Assembly (NCBI GenBank): GCA_951799445.1 | Contig: OX637295.1 | Coordinates: 23,064,001-23,128,000 of the forward strand | From: Pseudisothecium myosuroides | Lineage: Eukaryota; Streptophyta; Bryopsida; Hypnales; Lembophyllaceae | Direction of reading: 5' to 3' | DNA: 64,000 nucleotides | Part shown: positions 36,189 to 49,394 of the stretch, one piece after another | Numbering within the stretch: position 1 is the stretch's first letter | Layout of the letters: each line of letters begins with the position of its first letter | The notes under the pieces: generated by a model | Seen by the model: only the letters and a program-made list of their open reading frames with translations | What the model was told of the DNA's origin: nothing | Databases searched by the model: none | Program-made: the position numbers and the translations under genes

Positions 36189-38373
36189 TCCACGTGAAGG
36201 CACGCCATAGCTGGTTAAGGTAGAAGCACCTAAATGTGACACTTATTCAAGATTTGCAGATTTTGATGGTAGCAGCTGCATGTGCTTATTTGGAAATGGT
36301 TTAGGAAACCAACAAAATTGGTTTCGTATTTTTCCGAGCTTGTATGAATATAATACAAATTTGAGGAACCAACTACGTAGATGCATCTATTGTGGACCCT
36401 AGACTAACACAAAAGTGGACATGGAAACACCTAAAAGCAACAGACCATAAGCTTGCATTAGGCTCGTTTCATTGGCCAACACAAAACCCGCCCCCATCAC
36501 TGTGGCACATTCATGTAAACTCATATGTCAAAATTGAATTACTTTAGGGCTTATTCTAGGTGTCGATAAATGACTCCTGTTACATTTGGGTATTCCTAGT
36601 AGGTGTTCCTACCTACTAGGAACTGGGAAGAGGCCATGTAGAATTTGGACATTCTTTGAATAAATTATGAATTTTCAAAGTGTTGAAAATGGATGTTTTT
36701 ATAATCAACCCTAGACCGCTCTTACTTGTGAATAGTGGGAGTGCATTTTAGGCAAGAATATATAGGGGCTGGTTTTAGAAAGGAGTTGGAATTAGGTGTT
36801 GTTACCTTGCACCAATGTTTTTTTCTTAAGCAATTTATCACTGAGAAGCTCACTAAACAAGTCTTTTTTGGGAGAATGTTTGGTGATAGATTCCCTTATT
36901 TTCAGTGGATGGAATCACTTAAGTGCTACAAAATCTAGGGATCAACAATTGCTCTACTATGGATGAATCTACACACTTTTAGATGAACATGTGCATTTTC
37001 ATTCACAATTTATATGTTTCATCCATGTCAATGGATGAAAATAGCTTCACCACTCCACTAGAGATTACTTTCTGCTTTGTCAAAGAATAATGAAAAAAAA
37101 TCCTAAACTACACCTAAGTGCATCCAAAAAAACACTTGAGTATTGTTCCTATTAATAAATTGCCCATTTTTTTGTTTGGATCTTGATAGAAATTAAAATA
37201 GTATTTTTAAATTACCTTTTTTTGCATTTTTTGGAAAACTTATAAATAAACTTTGAATTACACAAAGATGCCCTTTTAACCCTAATATAATTGTAGATTG
37301 ATAGCAAAATTGAAATAAAATAATTCTAGAATTAAATGTACAAGTTTTATGAAAAATAATAATTTTTTATATGATAAACAAAAAATATCCACAAAACACT
37401 ATGTTTATTTAACTGCAATTTTTGTAATAATAAAATAAAATTCTAACTACATCATTGATGTAAAATTTGCTAGCACTTTATAATATGTGAAATGATTGAA
37501 ATGATTTCTAATTCATTTTGTAATTTATTGTGATTTTATTAATTTATTAACAATATTCAATCAACTTTGACAATTAAAAGCATAGGATACCTACTCTTGC
37601 CACTAGACTCACACTTGAAGCAAAAAATGATTAACTCCTTGGGTACCTCAAAGAACTCTTCAACTTCCATTAGTTGCTCTTGGAAGTTCGTGCGTGGATT
37701 TAGGTGAGTGAAAGTGGCCATTCTAGGGAAAAACATTGGTTGTGCAAAATGAATACTAGCCTTTTGGGATGGATGAACCTTCGTGCAAATGTTTTTATTT
37801 TGTCTTGGAAAACTATAAATGAGGGTGACCAAAATAGAAATTGTCTTGAGGCACATGTTATGACTCCACTTGCTTATAACTAAGTACAACTCTCAATTTC
37901 TCAATTTTTAAGTATGCAAATTGAAATATTGCAATAATTTTAGAAGTAAGGAATTGAAGTTTATTAAGTAATTTGTAAGTTTGTAAATAAAGAAATTGAA
38001 AATTTGAAGATAAATGATTTGAATGTTTCCAAATATTTATTATTGAGTTTGCAGACTTTATAATCCCTTCTATTTTTGAATGATGAGTTTTTTGTTCTAT
38101 CCAAAACATTCATTCTAGATCACTAAACAATAGTCTCTATTCATAGCCACAACTAACATCAAAATAAATAAGTTTCTATACTACACATATGCAATTGTTC
38201 AAGTAAAATTTTGATGATGTTCATGACAATATTTCTTGTGGACCTAGATTGACAACCTTTTAATTTTTGGTTGATTTTTATAGTAGACACCAAAGTCAAA
38301 GAAGATTTCTTTGTTTTTTGAGAAGTTGCTTGATGTTGTTGCAAATTAAATGTCTGAGGTGGTGTTTCTCAAA
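36189..38373. other. gene-free AT-rich DNA
   Basis: No coding supported. Frames are short and low-complexity. No complete element with paired ends was recognised in this stretch. Confidence 0.5.
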
Positions 38374-39103
38374 GGTGAATGCAAGAAACACTTGCCAATT
38401 TTGTTGCGTTTTCATAGTACTCATCATTTTTTTTTGGAATACTTTAAAATTAGAAAAATATATATAAAGTTTTTTTAAGTAAGAAAAATGGCTAATGTAT
38501 ACACCTTTAAGATAAAAGTAACCACCAAAGGAAATGCGTAGAAAAATTCTCTAAGTATGAGAACTAGAAGAGTGCCAAATCTCAAGAAGATGAATACTTT
38601 GGTGTTTTAATTAGTTAAAAACAGGAAAAAAAATACATAAAATTAAAATTGGTCATTTGTAACAACTCTATGGAAATGGTCATTCATCCAAAAAAACTCC
38701 AAAATAATATTTTATAAGTTACAAAATGCAAGCACAAAGAAAGGCACTTTGTGGACTTCCACACCACATAAAATTAATTATTTTTAGAATTCCTTTGGGA
38801 AATAGCTATAAGTCTATTAGAAAACCATTTTTTCTAAATTTCAACTCAAAATCCATTTTTTGGGGTACTAAATAGTACTAAACCCCTCCAAATTGGCAAG
38901 TGTGACATAAAATTGGGGGCTATTTTTGGATAGTAAAATATTTTAGAAAATCTCAAAAAAATTAGGCAAGGTGTCTAATAGTCATGAGTACCTTATTTAT
39001 AAATCTTGAGTCATTTGGAGCCAAAATGCAAAAGTTATGGCCAAAAAACAAATCAGCAAGTAGGATGTGATGCAAAATAGTACATGTGTTTCTTGCATTC
39101 ACC
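38374..39103 (+). mobile_element. GGTGAWTGCAAG inverted-repeat element, copy 1
   Basis: 730 bp. The left end GGTGAATGCAAGAAACACTT and the right end (reverse complement GGTGAATGCAAGAAACACAT) pair. Flanked by CAAA on both sides. The interior is collinear with 50611-51326: GTAACCACCAAAGGAAAT, AATTCTCTAAGTA, GAGTGCCAAATCT, TGGTCATTCA. No transposase frame. Confidence 0.8.
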
Positions 39104-40743
39104 CAAAATGACAGGGCAAATTTTCAAATTGGGTTTCCACTTTGTGAGAATTTATAATACAATAAAATTGTTACGTTTTGTAGGAATCTTCATCAATGAT
39201 GCCATTTTCAGCTATTAAAGTTTAAATATTATGTATTGAAAATAACAATGGATTTAACCAATGAATTCTATTTATAGAAAAAAATGAAGGTTTTACAACT
39301 ACAAATAACCAATTGTTTGCATGAAAAATATGCAATTGGTACTAATTTGAAGACTTGCAAGTGCTATAGACAAATTGTTCTTAGGATTGTAGTTGTAAAG
39401 CTAGACAATGGGATTGTTACCCATCTAATAACCTAGTTGGAACTTTGTTGATGTATTCTTCTAACATGGTTGTCTATATAATATTTATTGCCACATAGAT
39501 TTTATAAATTTGTAGATTTTAAAATTCTAATCTCAAATGATTTGTAGATTTTAAAATTCCAAATCTAGCTTCTTTTTTAAATTTCAAAAGTTCAAATATT
39601 GGTATTTAAAAGATTTCACTTGTTTAGAAAACAAATGTTAAAATTTCTTAGGTTTTGAAATATTTTAGATTTAAAGTTTTCTTAGATTTCTATAGACTAT
39701 AGAAATCTACATGTTATAGAGATTTATAAGTATTAGAAATTTTAGAATTCTATTAACAAAAAATTTAGATAAGATTACAACAATTCACAAGTCATATATG
39801 TCCAATCTAATGTAATCTTGACAATTGATATAAGACAATTTGGAAACCCACAAGCATTGTACAGTTGCGGTTGTTTCCTAGTCAAATTGCAATTGCTTTC
39901 TAGTCAAATTCAGGTATTTTGCAATTGTAGATTGATATGGTGGATTTCACGAAGCGGAGAGTTGTTCACATTAACAAGTGTGATGAATATTGGATGGTGA
40001 ATAGCTCACATTCATTTTGAATTTGAACTTTGTTATACTCCCGTAACCCGCTACCTTTCATTCTAGAATTATTTTGTGATTACAACAATGTACACATAAG
40101 ATTTGGTGCTAATAACAAGGGCTACAATCACAAGACAGTCATATAAGACACTTAATTGTTCTTTGACCAGTTGTGGCGGTTTGGCAAACATTAATTGGTT
40201 GTGGCGGACATTAACCGGTTGTGGCGGACATTAATTGGTTGTGGTGGACATTAATCGATTGTGGCGGATACGTTTTTCTTTTACTAGTGATTCTCTCCCT
40301 CATGATCATATACTTTCACTAATCTAGATTGGATTGCATGCTTCAAAAAAGACTTAGTATGATTTAAGCAAGTCAAACACAAACTCAACCACTTTGTATG
40401 TTATGCCTATTTGCAACACTTGCAATATTTAGTCATTTCATAGGTTCATATTTCCAACATTCCTTAATGCAAATTACCAAATATCCAAAATAATGTTGAA
40501 TCAATTAGAATAGTAGACAAATCAATCACTTAAATTACATTAAATGAATATATTTTTACAAACTATTCAAATATAAATATTTATATATTAACATAAACAT
40601 TCATAAACTACACTTTAACCACTCAAATTAAATGTAATTCCACCTACTTTTTTCTAATCTACTTGACATTTCTAAAATCCAAAGATGTTTCAAAACCTCT
40701 CATGCACTTAATGTTGATGTATAAGGTGGAGTCCCACAATAGC
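39104..40743. other. gene-free AT-rich DNA
   Basis: No coding supported. Contains the short tandem array at 40171-40272 and repeated AGATTTTAAAATTC words around 39510-39560. Confidence 0.5.
40171..40272. repeat. 20-bp minisatellite, ~5 units
   Basis: The unit TTGTGGCGGACATTAAYYGG is repeated head-to-tail. The first unit is expanded (TTTGGCAAACATT) and the last truncated. The G-rich units stand out in AT-rich surroundings. Confidence 0.85.
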
Positions 40744-41013
40744 CACTATAAGAAACCTCTGTTTTAGGTGACAAGCCCTAACTTTTTATGACGGATTTTA
40801 GGTGATGTCAATGTTGACAACCCAAAATTTTTATGTCAACAAAAATGTCCAACGTAACATCAATGTTGACATGAAAACATTGGATTGTCAATGTTGATGT
40901 AAAATTGTACATTTTTGTTGACATAAAATTTTTCGGTTGTCAACATTGACATCACCTAAAATCCGTCATAAAAAATTAAGGCTTGTCACCTAAAACGGAG
41001 GTTTCTTATAGTG
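40744..41013. mobile_element. CACTA-type miniature hairpin element with 3-bp duplication
   Basis: 270 bp bounded by CACTATAAGAAACCTC and its reverse complement. The arms pair over more than 100 bp with about 95 percent identity, so the whole element folds into one hairpin. Flanked by AGC at 40741-40743 and 41014-41016. The CACTATAAGAAA start with a 3-bp duplication is the classical CACTA (En/Spm) signature. Non-coding, and a good candidate small-RNA source if transcribed. Confidence 0.95.
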
Positions 41014-41016
41014 AGC

Positions 41017-42184
41017 ATTGGTCAAAACCTCGTTGTGCTTAAAGAATTGGGCCAACTCAAAATAAATCACTTATTTACTTTGAGTGCTAAACCTTTGTCT
41101 TTGGTTTGGAACAACAAGTTTTCAAGCTTCAAGTCTTTATGAACAATGGACAATGCTTTATGGACAATGGTAAAGCTATGGCAAGCCTCCATAGCCCTAT
41201 TAAAGTAGCAATTTCCTTGATTGTTTGAGCAGCTTTTGACTTGTCAAAAGTGCCATATTCAACCATATGATCATAGAGAAAGCTTTATATGCCAACGTGG
41301 ATTGGGCTATTTGTGTCGGTCTATCATGATGTGTCACTCAATTGTAACGTGTTTGGATTATTGAGCAGATAGCTATAAATTTATTTATTTATTGAATCTA
41401 AAATTTATTTTAGAATAAAAACATCAGTGATGTTCATTGGATCCATGTTTTATGTCTGTCATCTAAACAACAAGCTTACCACGCTAGATTGTGAATATGA
41501 TGAGATGCATGGCTGGTCCGCCAACTAGACGGCCAGTCTATCAATCTAGATGGATAGTCCATAGGCTAGACAATTAGTCCATTGAGATGGTTTGTGCTTT
41601 AGTTAGAAATTGTCAAGTGATCTTGTTTGTCGAGGTCACGATAGTTTTCATCCAGATTGTCCATTGTAGTAATTGAATTTATCCCCTAACAATAAATATT
41701 CTATTTTGATGGACGTTGGGGGTTGAAAGTTGACGTTATGACGGACATACTAACGGACATACTAACATCATGATGTGATGTAGACAACCTAATCATAGAT
41801 CAATATATGGAGTCTTGTTTCTTGACTAGTTTACCTAAAATACATGATCCAATATTAAACTATACAAATATAATTGTAAATAACCCTCAATAATCAAGTA
41901 CCTGACATTCAAGATTGTAATCTTGGTTTCAAGGTAGTAGATAATCTGAGTCTCCTTTGCAACACTAGGAGCATGCGAGTCTTTGTAATGTTAGTAAAAA
42001 GTAATTTCTCCTATTAATATTATGAATCAAAGTTTATTTTCACAATAGTTTTTTCATTTTGATTTTACTTTGTCAGCCTTACTCCCACAAAATGTATGTC
42101 TCTTCCATACAACACAATCGTTGATGGTTGTATGCAACAACATAAAGCCCTACTAATTGGATAGGATTTCTTTAAACTATTTTT
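41017..42184. other. gene-free AT-rich DNA
   Basis: No coding supported. Around 41515-41580 there are several loose CTAGAYGGNNAGTC words, a degenerate short repeat. Confidence 0.45.
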
Positions 42185-42789
42185 TAACCCCTAAAGGACC
42201 GGGGGTGTTTGAGCATAGCTCTTGTTTTCTTGACTAGCTCTTGCAATAAGCATAAACCCTCATTTGTGTGGAATAATTTTGATAATTAGGACCGTTGAAA
42301 TGAAAGAAGACTTATTTAGCTTTCCTATAGAAAAAATCAACAAAATCACACAATTTTTGAGATAATGCCACTGTTGACAAGAGTGATGAAAGATATTTGG
42401 TTAGGCAGTAATTTTTACATACTCTGAAATAGGAATGCTAAAATTGGAATGCTCAAAAAGTGCTCCAAAAACTCTAAATTTTTTTCCATGAGTACATATC
42501 ATCACGATGTTGATGTGTAATTTTTTTCAAATAATTTTGAGGTGTAGAAGAAAAAATGAGGATGTGAAGTGATGGTCCAAAGTATCTTCTCTATTCTCAA
42601 AAAATTCACCAAAAATTGCACTCTTGATCATTTCTCGATCAAATTGCACCGACAAATTCATTGGAAAAAATCATTAGGGTCTTTGATCTCTCTGTTGTTC
42701 ACAAACTATTAGTGAGGTTAATATATCAAATTTTCTACAAATGTAGTTGCAAAAGCCATGTGGTGGCCTTATGGTCCTTTAGGGGTTAA
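42185..42789. mobile_element. TTAA-CCCC element, short complete copy
   Basis: 605 bp. TTAACCCCTAAAGGACC on the left and GGTCCTTTAGGGGTTAA on the right are perfect reverse complements. The interior differs from the 936-bp copy, so the family shares ends but not bodies, as expected for non-autonomous elements mobilised by one transposase. Confidence 0.85.
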
Positions 42790-45679
42790 GACCAATTTCA
42801 TAATGAATACCATACATTTAATTCTTGATTAATGACAAGAAATTTTTAGAAAGTTTGTCAAAGTTTTCAATTTTTTTTCTTCAAAATAATACATTTATAT
42901 GAGTTAAAAATGAAATTTAAATGAATACCATTGTTTACTTATTTGACAAATTAATCATATAAAATCCTTCAAAAATAAAAATAAAAACTATAATATTGGC
43001 TACAAATGGTTCATTTTCTATTGCAAAAACTTGCTTTTGTAGATAGTGGCTATGCAAACTTTCTTACATTCAGTCTAAGGTATTCACTCCAAGTAGCTAC
43101 ACATTGAAGCACAGACACTTTAAGGTTTGTTGATATAACTATCTCATTTAAGAGCTTTATTTCATAGCATTATTTAGCAACTTTGGATGTTTTTCTTGAA
43201 TGAACAACACCAAAATGTATAATAATTACGGAGTATCACAATCATGTGAATTGATGAAACTAGAAGGTCAAACCTATAGGAAAAACTAGCATAGACTGAC
43301 AAATTGACGTTTTTAAGAAGATTGAAATAAAAAAGAGACTATCAACAAGCTTGAGAAAGAGGAATATTGAAAGGAAGTCTTATTGAGAGACAAAAAGAAG
43401 AATAAAATACTTAGTGACAACCTTTTTTTTGCTTAAATTATCTTTTCTTGCATGGATGCAAATGACACTATACCTCCATTGTTGACTACTGATATGTCAT
43501 TTTGACTCTGAAATCTTGGTGCCATCACATTTTTGTATGGCAAATAGTCAACTCCTTAATTAGATTTACTTTTCTTAGATTTCAACCTCCATTGCCCTAT
43601 TTTATACTATTAATGAGGATGCAAAATTAATGTCACTTCAATACATTATTATTTAGGAATTTATAACAAAAATATTTTAATTTTAACTATTATTAATATA
43701 AAATAGTGTGACTTTGATAAATTAGTGTCTTATGCCCTAGCTAATAGTACAAATTAGTGAACATTGTCCTCTCCTTTCTTCTTAAACCGACAAATAAGGT
43801 CGGCTGTAAGGACTCTCCGTCCCCTATCCACACCAGTCTTACATTTCAGCCCAAAAATCTTGGAATGAAATTGAGCAGTGTTTCTTTTGAAGTCCCTGAT
43901 TTCAACTGTCCGTATTGAGCATTTCTCCTTCAGCCTGCTCGTCTCTTTCTCATGACTCGATCATGACCATCATTCTCGTACAGCTTGCAGTCCTGATGGT
44001 CGTTCAAGTTAGAATTCTCAGCAAGTATAGACCTCTTAATTAGTCATAGCATGGAATCTCCATTCACTTCATGCATATATGGTACAATTGAGGGTTTTAA
44101 TTTTCTATTCGAACTTGAATTCCATCATATCGTATGTACAACCTCAGAGGGGTTTACCGAGATCGATCGACATACCCGTCTGCTGCCTACCTCGAGCTAG
44201 TCAAAGCGTGAGTCGTGGCAAGATGAAGCAAGAACACCGAATCTTCCTTTCTTCGATCGAGAGAACGGGTCATGCGGCAATGAGTCGATTGAGATGGACT
44301 TCAAGGGGACGTCGATCGGATCATACTAGTCAACCGGCACGCCAGAAGGCGGGGTTGATCAGAGAGAGGGAACACTCCTGGCAAGCTACGTCGACGTCGG
44401 CTAATAGTCACTCTTAAACTAATTTGTTATATTTTGGCACGATCCTGAGGCGCTTACACTGTTACATTAACTGGACAAAGCTCTAAAAGAAGTTCTAAAA
44501 GTGCCATATTCCGCAACCAGAAGCAACGGAATATGCCAATTTCCTTTCATTAGCGGGATCCACTACTTTAATAAATTGGCACTTTTCAGGACCCGCACGT
44601 GCAGCGTGAGACATAAATCTCTATCTGTCCACGCTTTTAAGGGTTTGGAAAGAGGTGTATTACAATTTCTGGCGCCGGATTATTAAACTTTGGAAAGACG
44701 CTTATATCAATTTAACAAAATTAATGATGTAGCTAGCTGCATGTACAGGATGCCCAGAGTATGATGAACCCGTATGCATGGACTCGGTAGGAGGGTAGGG
44801 TTCGATCAAAGGAAATTAAGACAGTCTCGAGAAGTCCGCATGGGTGTTGATCTCGTCAGGAGGGAAATTAGGTTTTATAAGTAGGCTCCCATCGTCCTCT
44901 TAGTCCCATATTGACAGTTACTTTGCTCACAGCGTCTTCTCTTCGCTGTCGATGTACTTGGTCTCGGGCCTCACCTCTGGCAGATCCAGACTCTAGTTCT
45001 GCAACGATTTGCTTTTTGTGCTTCGCTTTCTGCGCTATGGTTATGTTTTCAAGGAGCTAGGTCGAATTCCATCGCTGCTAAATTGGTGCGAGGGAGGATC
45101 CGTCGATTTGCCAGCAATACTTCTCTTTTTGGATTGCGGAAGTACGTGGCTACGTGCCTGGCTAGGCGGATGAGGTAAGTGGACTCAATTCATTCCTCAT
45201 TCATAATGAATTGTCCGTGTACGTAGCAAGGAAGAGTTTTGGTGTAGAATCCACCAAAGATGTTGCTAGCTTAAACTAAAGAACGGATCGACCGATTAAA
45301 ATAGTATCCCAATGGTATTCTCTTGATGCTGATTTCAATGACATGTAACTATGTTTCATATGAGGTTTTCGACTAGCTTTCAAGTGTTTACATGATTGAG
45401 TTTTCAGTATCGATCCACCTGAAACCTGTAACCTTAGCCATGGAATCTAAGTCAGAAATAGATCTACTTCAAGTCAGTGATTTGGAATTCCCCCTTCACA
45501 GAGTCGCCAGCTCATCAGTATTTACAGTATTTTGTGCAGTTGATCTGTTGCGAGGCATCAAGTACTGCGCCACAAGATCACAAAATAGCTTTAGATTCAC
45601 TGCTAGGGTAACTGAAAGTAAAACTCAGTGACCTATCCAATCCCCTGCGAGTAGTCAGTATCGAGCGAATACTATTCTA
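42790..45679. other. intergenic DNA and promoter region of the SIN3-like gene
   Basis: AT-rich to about 43800, then GC-richer. 43800-44700 has several medium frames, none with a family I recognise, so it may be decayed coding sequence. TTTTATAAG at 44874-44881 is a plausible TATA box. A GAG/GTAAGT donor at 45174 and an acceptor near 45658 suggest a 5'-untranslated intron of the SIN3-like gene. Confidence 0.4.
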
Positions 45680-47026
45680 ATGGCTGCAGCATTGCGGAAA
45701 TGGAAACGAGAGAGGGAAGAGCATGGAAAAGGCTCATCTGAGCCTTCCCCCACACGAGAGCGAGAATCATCGCCAGTGGCACCGTCTGCGGAGAATGACC
45801 GAGTAACCGGCGAAAAGTACATGAAAGAAGTGCAGGCGACATTCAAGGACGATGCGGAGAGCTACCAGAAGTTTTTGGAGCTCATGCAGGACGTGCGACT
45901 GAAGCAAGTGGACCATGCCGGCGTCGGCAGTCGCGTGAAGGAGCTCTTTCGGGGCCACACGAGTCTGATTCTGGGCTTCAACATGTTCCTTCCGGAAGAC
46001 CACCGGATCACCCTCCCTTCGACGGGACCTCCCGAAATTTTAATGACGAGGGAACAAGGGATCATGTTCAAACGAAAGGTCCAAGCTCTCGGAAAGTACA
46101 AGGAGTTTTGTGAGATTCTAGCCTTGTATAAGGAACAAAGCAGTTCTATCGACGACGTGTACAAGTTGGCCGACACGCTGTTTGCAAGCCACAACGATAT
46201 TCTTGCGGACTTCAGAACCTTTTTGCCTTCTTTGGAGGGTTCCAACAGTGAGATGCCAGCTCAGGAACCTGATCAGCAACCAGCTCTAACCACCAGGAAA
46301 GTGAGATTTCTGCATCCGAGTGCAAATATGAGGGAGAACGAGGCACCTGGCGAGAGCAGTAGACGTGCAGAAAATGCTCGCAAAGGCAAGGAGAAAATGG
46401 AGACTGCAAACTCAAAGGAGGTCGCAGGGTGAGTGCTCGATCTAGCTCCGATCCTTGTCCAGTTGCTTGCGCATACTGTATATTATCCGTAACTTGGATG
46501 CGTTTAGACTGCCTAGAACTGGTACGTGGACTTAGACTGGTTACTTTAGACTGATGGGTCCTGGTGGATTGTGATTGAGCCCAGGAAGGTGAAAGAGAGG
46601 ACCAGCAACCCGGAGGAAGAAGCTCGGACCAAACCCACCCAAGCGCCTCAACCAGTTCGGATGTACACCCGCAATGCCGCATGGAGACAGCAAGTGCAAA
46701 CGGCGCCCGGGAATGCTGCTGCAGCTGGATCCCCGCGTCCAGCATCTGATCAAAGAGTGCCTGCCTGCACAGTCGCCAATGAAGATCCAAACGCACCGCG
46801 AGCTCCCCCACCTCCTCTGCCATCCACTGCAGAGCTTCAGGAGCGTCTGAAGAATCTCACCAAGTGCCGCCCCGATTGTAAGGCTTGTGAGCATGTGGAG
46901 TACCCGATTTTCGACTGGCAGGCGGAAGATCCAGAGTACTATGCGAAGGGGAAGGCCAACAGGGAGAGGGAACGAAAGGCGCTCATTGCTCGCGGCGTCC
47001 CGGGGAGCTTCAATGAATCGAAATAA
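45680..47026 (+). CDS. short SIN3-like protein with two PAH domains, 2 exons
   Basis: Paired amphipathic helix (PAH) protein related to SIN3, the scaffold of histone-deacetylase co-repressor complexes. Exons 45680-46428 and 46585-47026 join in phase (GG/G) for 396 residues. PAH1 spans about residues 45-111 (SYQKFLELMQDVRLKQVD, VKELFRGHTSLILGFNMFLP) and PAH2 about 125-183 (KYKEFCEILALYKE, FASHNDILADFRTFLP). The tail is charged and proline-rich (APPPPLPS), with four Cys/His in CRPDCKACEH. The PAH3, HID and C-terminal HDAC-binding regions of full SIN3 are missing, so it is either a short natural PAH protein that could compete for or recruit transcription factors, or a partial copy. Both exons are open and the stop is clean, so I favour a real gene. 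Confidence 0.88.
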
Positions 47027-48246
47027 TATTATGATCAAGCAGCTACAGTAGACGCTCAGTTAAGCCACACTGAACTGCAGGGTATAGGGAAGGAAGATCA
47101 TTCTTGGTTCTCGGTCACAGCAGCCAGGGTTTGACAAGGTAATTTCGACAAGTTTAGTGAAAAATGCATGGATTCGAGAGCCCTTTTTGCAAATGAGAGG
47201 TGGAGGAGTTAGCTTGAAGCTAGTAGAACTTAAAGCATACTAGTAGGGAGATTTCAATTGGATTTGTGAACAAGAAGGGAGGTTGCCTTTTCACACAGTT
47301 TCAAGTTCCCAAGTATTATGTATATCTTTTTATACATCTAGATGCATAGAAGCTCCATTGGCCATGGAGGTCAGTTTTGATTTACAAGTGCTACAGTGTG
47401 AAAACACTTAATCTACTGAACTTTAATTTTTTTAATTGTCCTTTAGCTTAATGCAAAATACATGTGCCAAAGTTTAGAGACTCCATAGGTCATACAGGTC
47501 AACTTTGAATGCAATCTTGTCCTTGTATTATGAATTGTGGGCCACTGTATTACTACGAATTGTTCATGTTACAATGACATTGTAGAGAGATCCTAGCCTC
47601 CCTATTCTTGTTCAAATGTTATTCTAATTAGAAAAGAAACACAAGATTTCAAAACAACAATTACTACGCACACTTACTAGATACGTACGTTGAATAAGTA
47701 TTACCTGTATAGTTGAGAGGTGAGATCAGCGAAATTGAACTTAAGGTCACTTTTGCATCTCGTTTTTAACAAGGAGCTCTCCAATGGAATGCCCAACTAT
47801 AATTAATTTACTTCTTTTGCGCCATGGCTCAAGGTGCCATGTTTGTGCAATCCCCAATGTAATGTCACAGGAGTCCAAGGAAAATCAATTTTCTAATGTA
47901 TTTCTCTTTGACAGTGACTGCTAACCGTGGCCGAGCAATAGCCATAGAAAAATTGGCTCAGGGTGAGGGATAGTGCCATGAATGTTAACAAAGAGTCTGT
48001 AAATGTTAATGTCATAGTAAAGAGTTGGAATTCACGTTCACCGACTTCTAGAGAAACAAAGAGGCTCTAGAACCAAGGTGCGTTGTTGGCTTTTGGGGGG
48101 GATCCAGGGTAATATGGCATGTTGGCATCTGCAATTTTTTTTTTTTCAGTCATATCCTTGCATTTCCTGTGAATGAAGAAACCAGCAGCAGATAATAGAA
48201 GTAGCCCTGCAATGCCAACCGCCACCCCCTGTGCCTATTGCTTTTC
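47027..48246. other. gene-free DNA after the SIN3-like gene
   Basis: 3' flank, a third diverged copy of the dispersed repeat (47347-47510), then AT-rich sequence. No gene supported. Confidence 0.5.
47347..47510. repeat. dispersed repeat, copy 3 (diverged)
   Basis: GAAGCTCCATTGGCCATGG ... GTGAAAACACTTAATCTACTG ... CAAAATACATGTGCCAAAG follows the same order as 4384-4530 (GAGGCTCAATTGACCAT ... GTGAAAATACTTGATCTATTG ...). Non-coding. Confidence 0.5.
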
Positions 48247-49394
48247 TTAACCCCTCACCGCCCGAGGTGACCAAAAGTGTCCCCAGCAAATTTGTCAGAC
48301 TGTCCCCATGCGTTGCAGGGTGCGGAAATTGTTGTGCCAAAGTAGGATTTTGGTTTAGGGTTGTGTCTGCGACAAGGCAACACCATTTTCAGGAAGGTAG
48401 CGCGTACAATTCGTGCGTAGCGGCTGCGGAATTCGGAGGATGTCTAAAATCGGACACAGACGTTGGTACGAATTGACCTGTGGTTGCCGGTGTCGGACCA
48501 TTGGCTTTGGATGCTGCCGCAGAGGGACGGCAATGGAGTACTCAAAGGAGAGCTTCACTTCCGCAGTTGCTATCGCGAAGCTGGAGTGTGGATTGGTTGC
48601 GCAATGTCGAGAGTAGTTTCGGTTTTTGAGGTGACTGTAGTTGGCTTCGTTAGCGCTGTCGTTGTTTCATTTTTAAAAGCGGTAGTTGCTTTCGCCCAAG
48701 CTGTGGTGCAGATTGCAGATAGCAGTGCTAGCACTACGTAGTGTAGAATTGCTCATTTCGTTTTTTAATATGTGGCAGCATATGGATTACTGTAGCCTTC
48801 AGTGTGCTCACCAGACCTTATGGCCGAATTTTGTAAACTTTGTGCACCGTTTTTGAGTGCAATCCGCAAAACTTGTCTTATGCACGCCTACCGCTTCTCC
48901 CTGAAACCGCACCTTGTAACCGCAGATTACCGCCCTGGCAACCGCAGCAGCCGGTCACAGCAGCGCCCTGAATCGGTCACCGAGGGGACTATTTGCCTAC
49001 ATCAAGCTTCCTAAAATTTGCGTCCCGATCAGGGTCATGCTTGCTTTGTTCTTCAATTTTGGGGAGCCCCACACGAGGTGCTCCTTTTGCCATACACCAA
49101 TTATGGAGGTCGAAGAATAAGTACTGCGCTTGCTAAAGGTGTCGAAGCACTGGGCACTGACAAAAGAAGCCCTATTTTTTTCATTTTTGTCTCCAATCGG
49201 ACCTTCACACCAGAAAATCTAATCGGCCGATTTTAGATCGGGAAGTTGCATTGTATCCCGCAGCAAGGGTACTTTGCATCTATGCAGTCACTTTTTGTCG
49301 ATTCCGTTTTTGGAAACCGCACCCGAGTGTTTAGTTCGACTCTCCTCAAAAGCACCCACGGCAGTGCGTTGGGCGTTGGGCGGTGAGGGGTTAA
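48247..49394. mobile_element. TTAA-CCCC element of a second, GC-rich family
   Basis: 1148 bp. TTAACCCCTCACCGCCC on the left and GGGCGGTGAGGGGTTAA on the right are perfect 17-bp reverse complements. The element shares TTAACCCCT with the AT-rich family but then diverges, and its body is GC-rich with repeated GCGGTAG/ACCGCAG words. Several overlapping frames of 60-90 codons are open but resemble no protein I know, so I treat it as non-autonomous. Confidence 0.82.

Noticed and set aside
40171..40272. CRISPR-like array of evenly spaced repeats
   Set aside because: Units are contiguous 20-bp repeats with no spacers, in a eukaryotic intergenic region; it is a minisatellite.
46212..47038. Long minus-strand frames (165-203 codons) opposite the SIN3-like gene
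   Set aside because: Antisense shadows of a high-GC coding region; the sense strand has PAH domains and in-phase splice sites.
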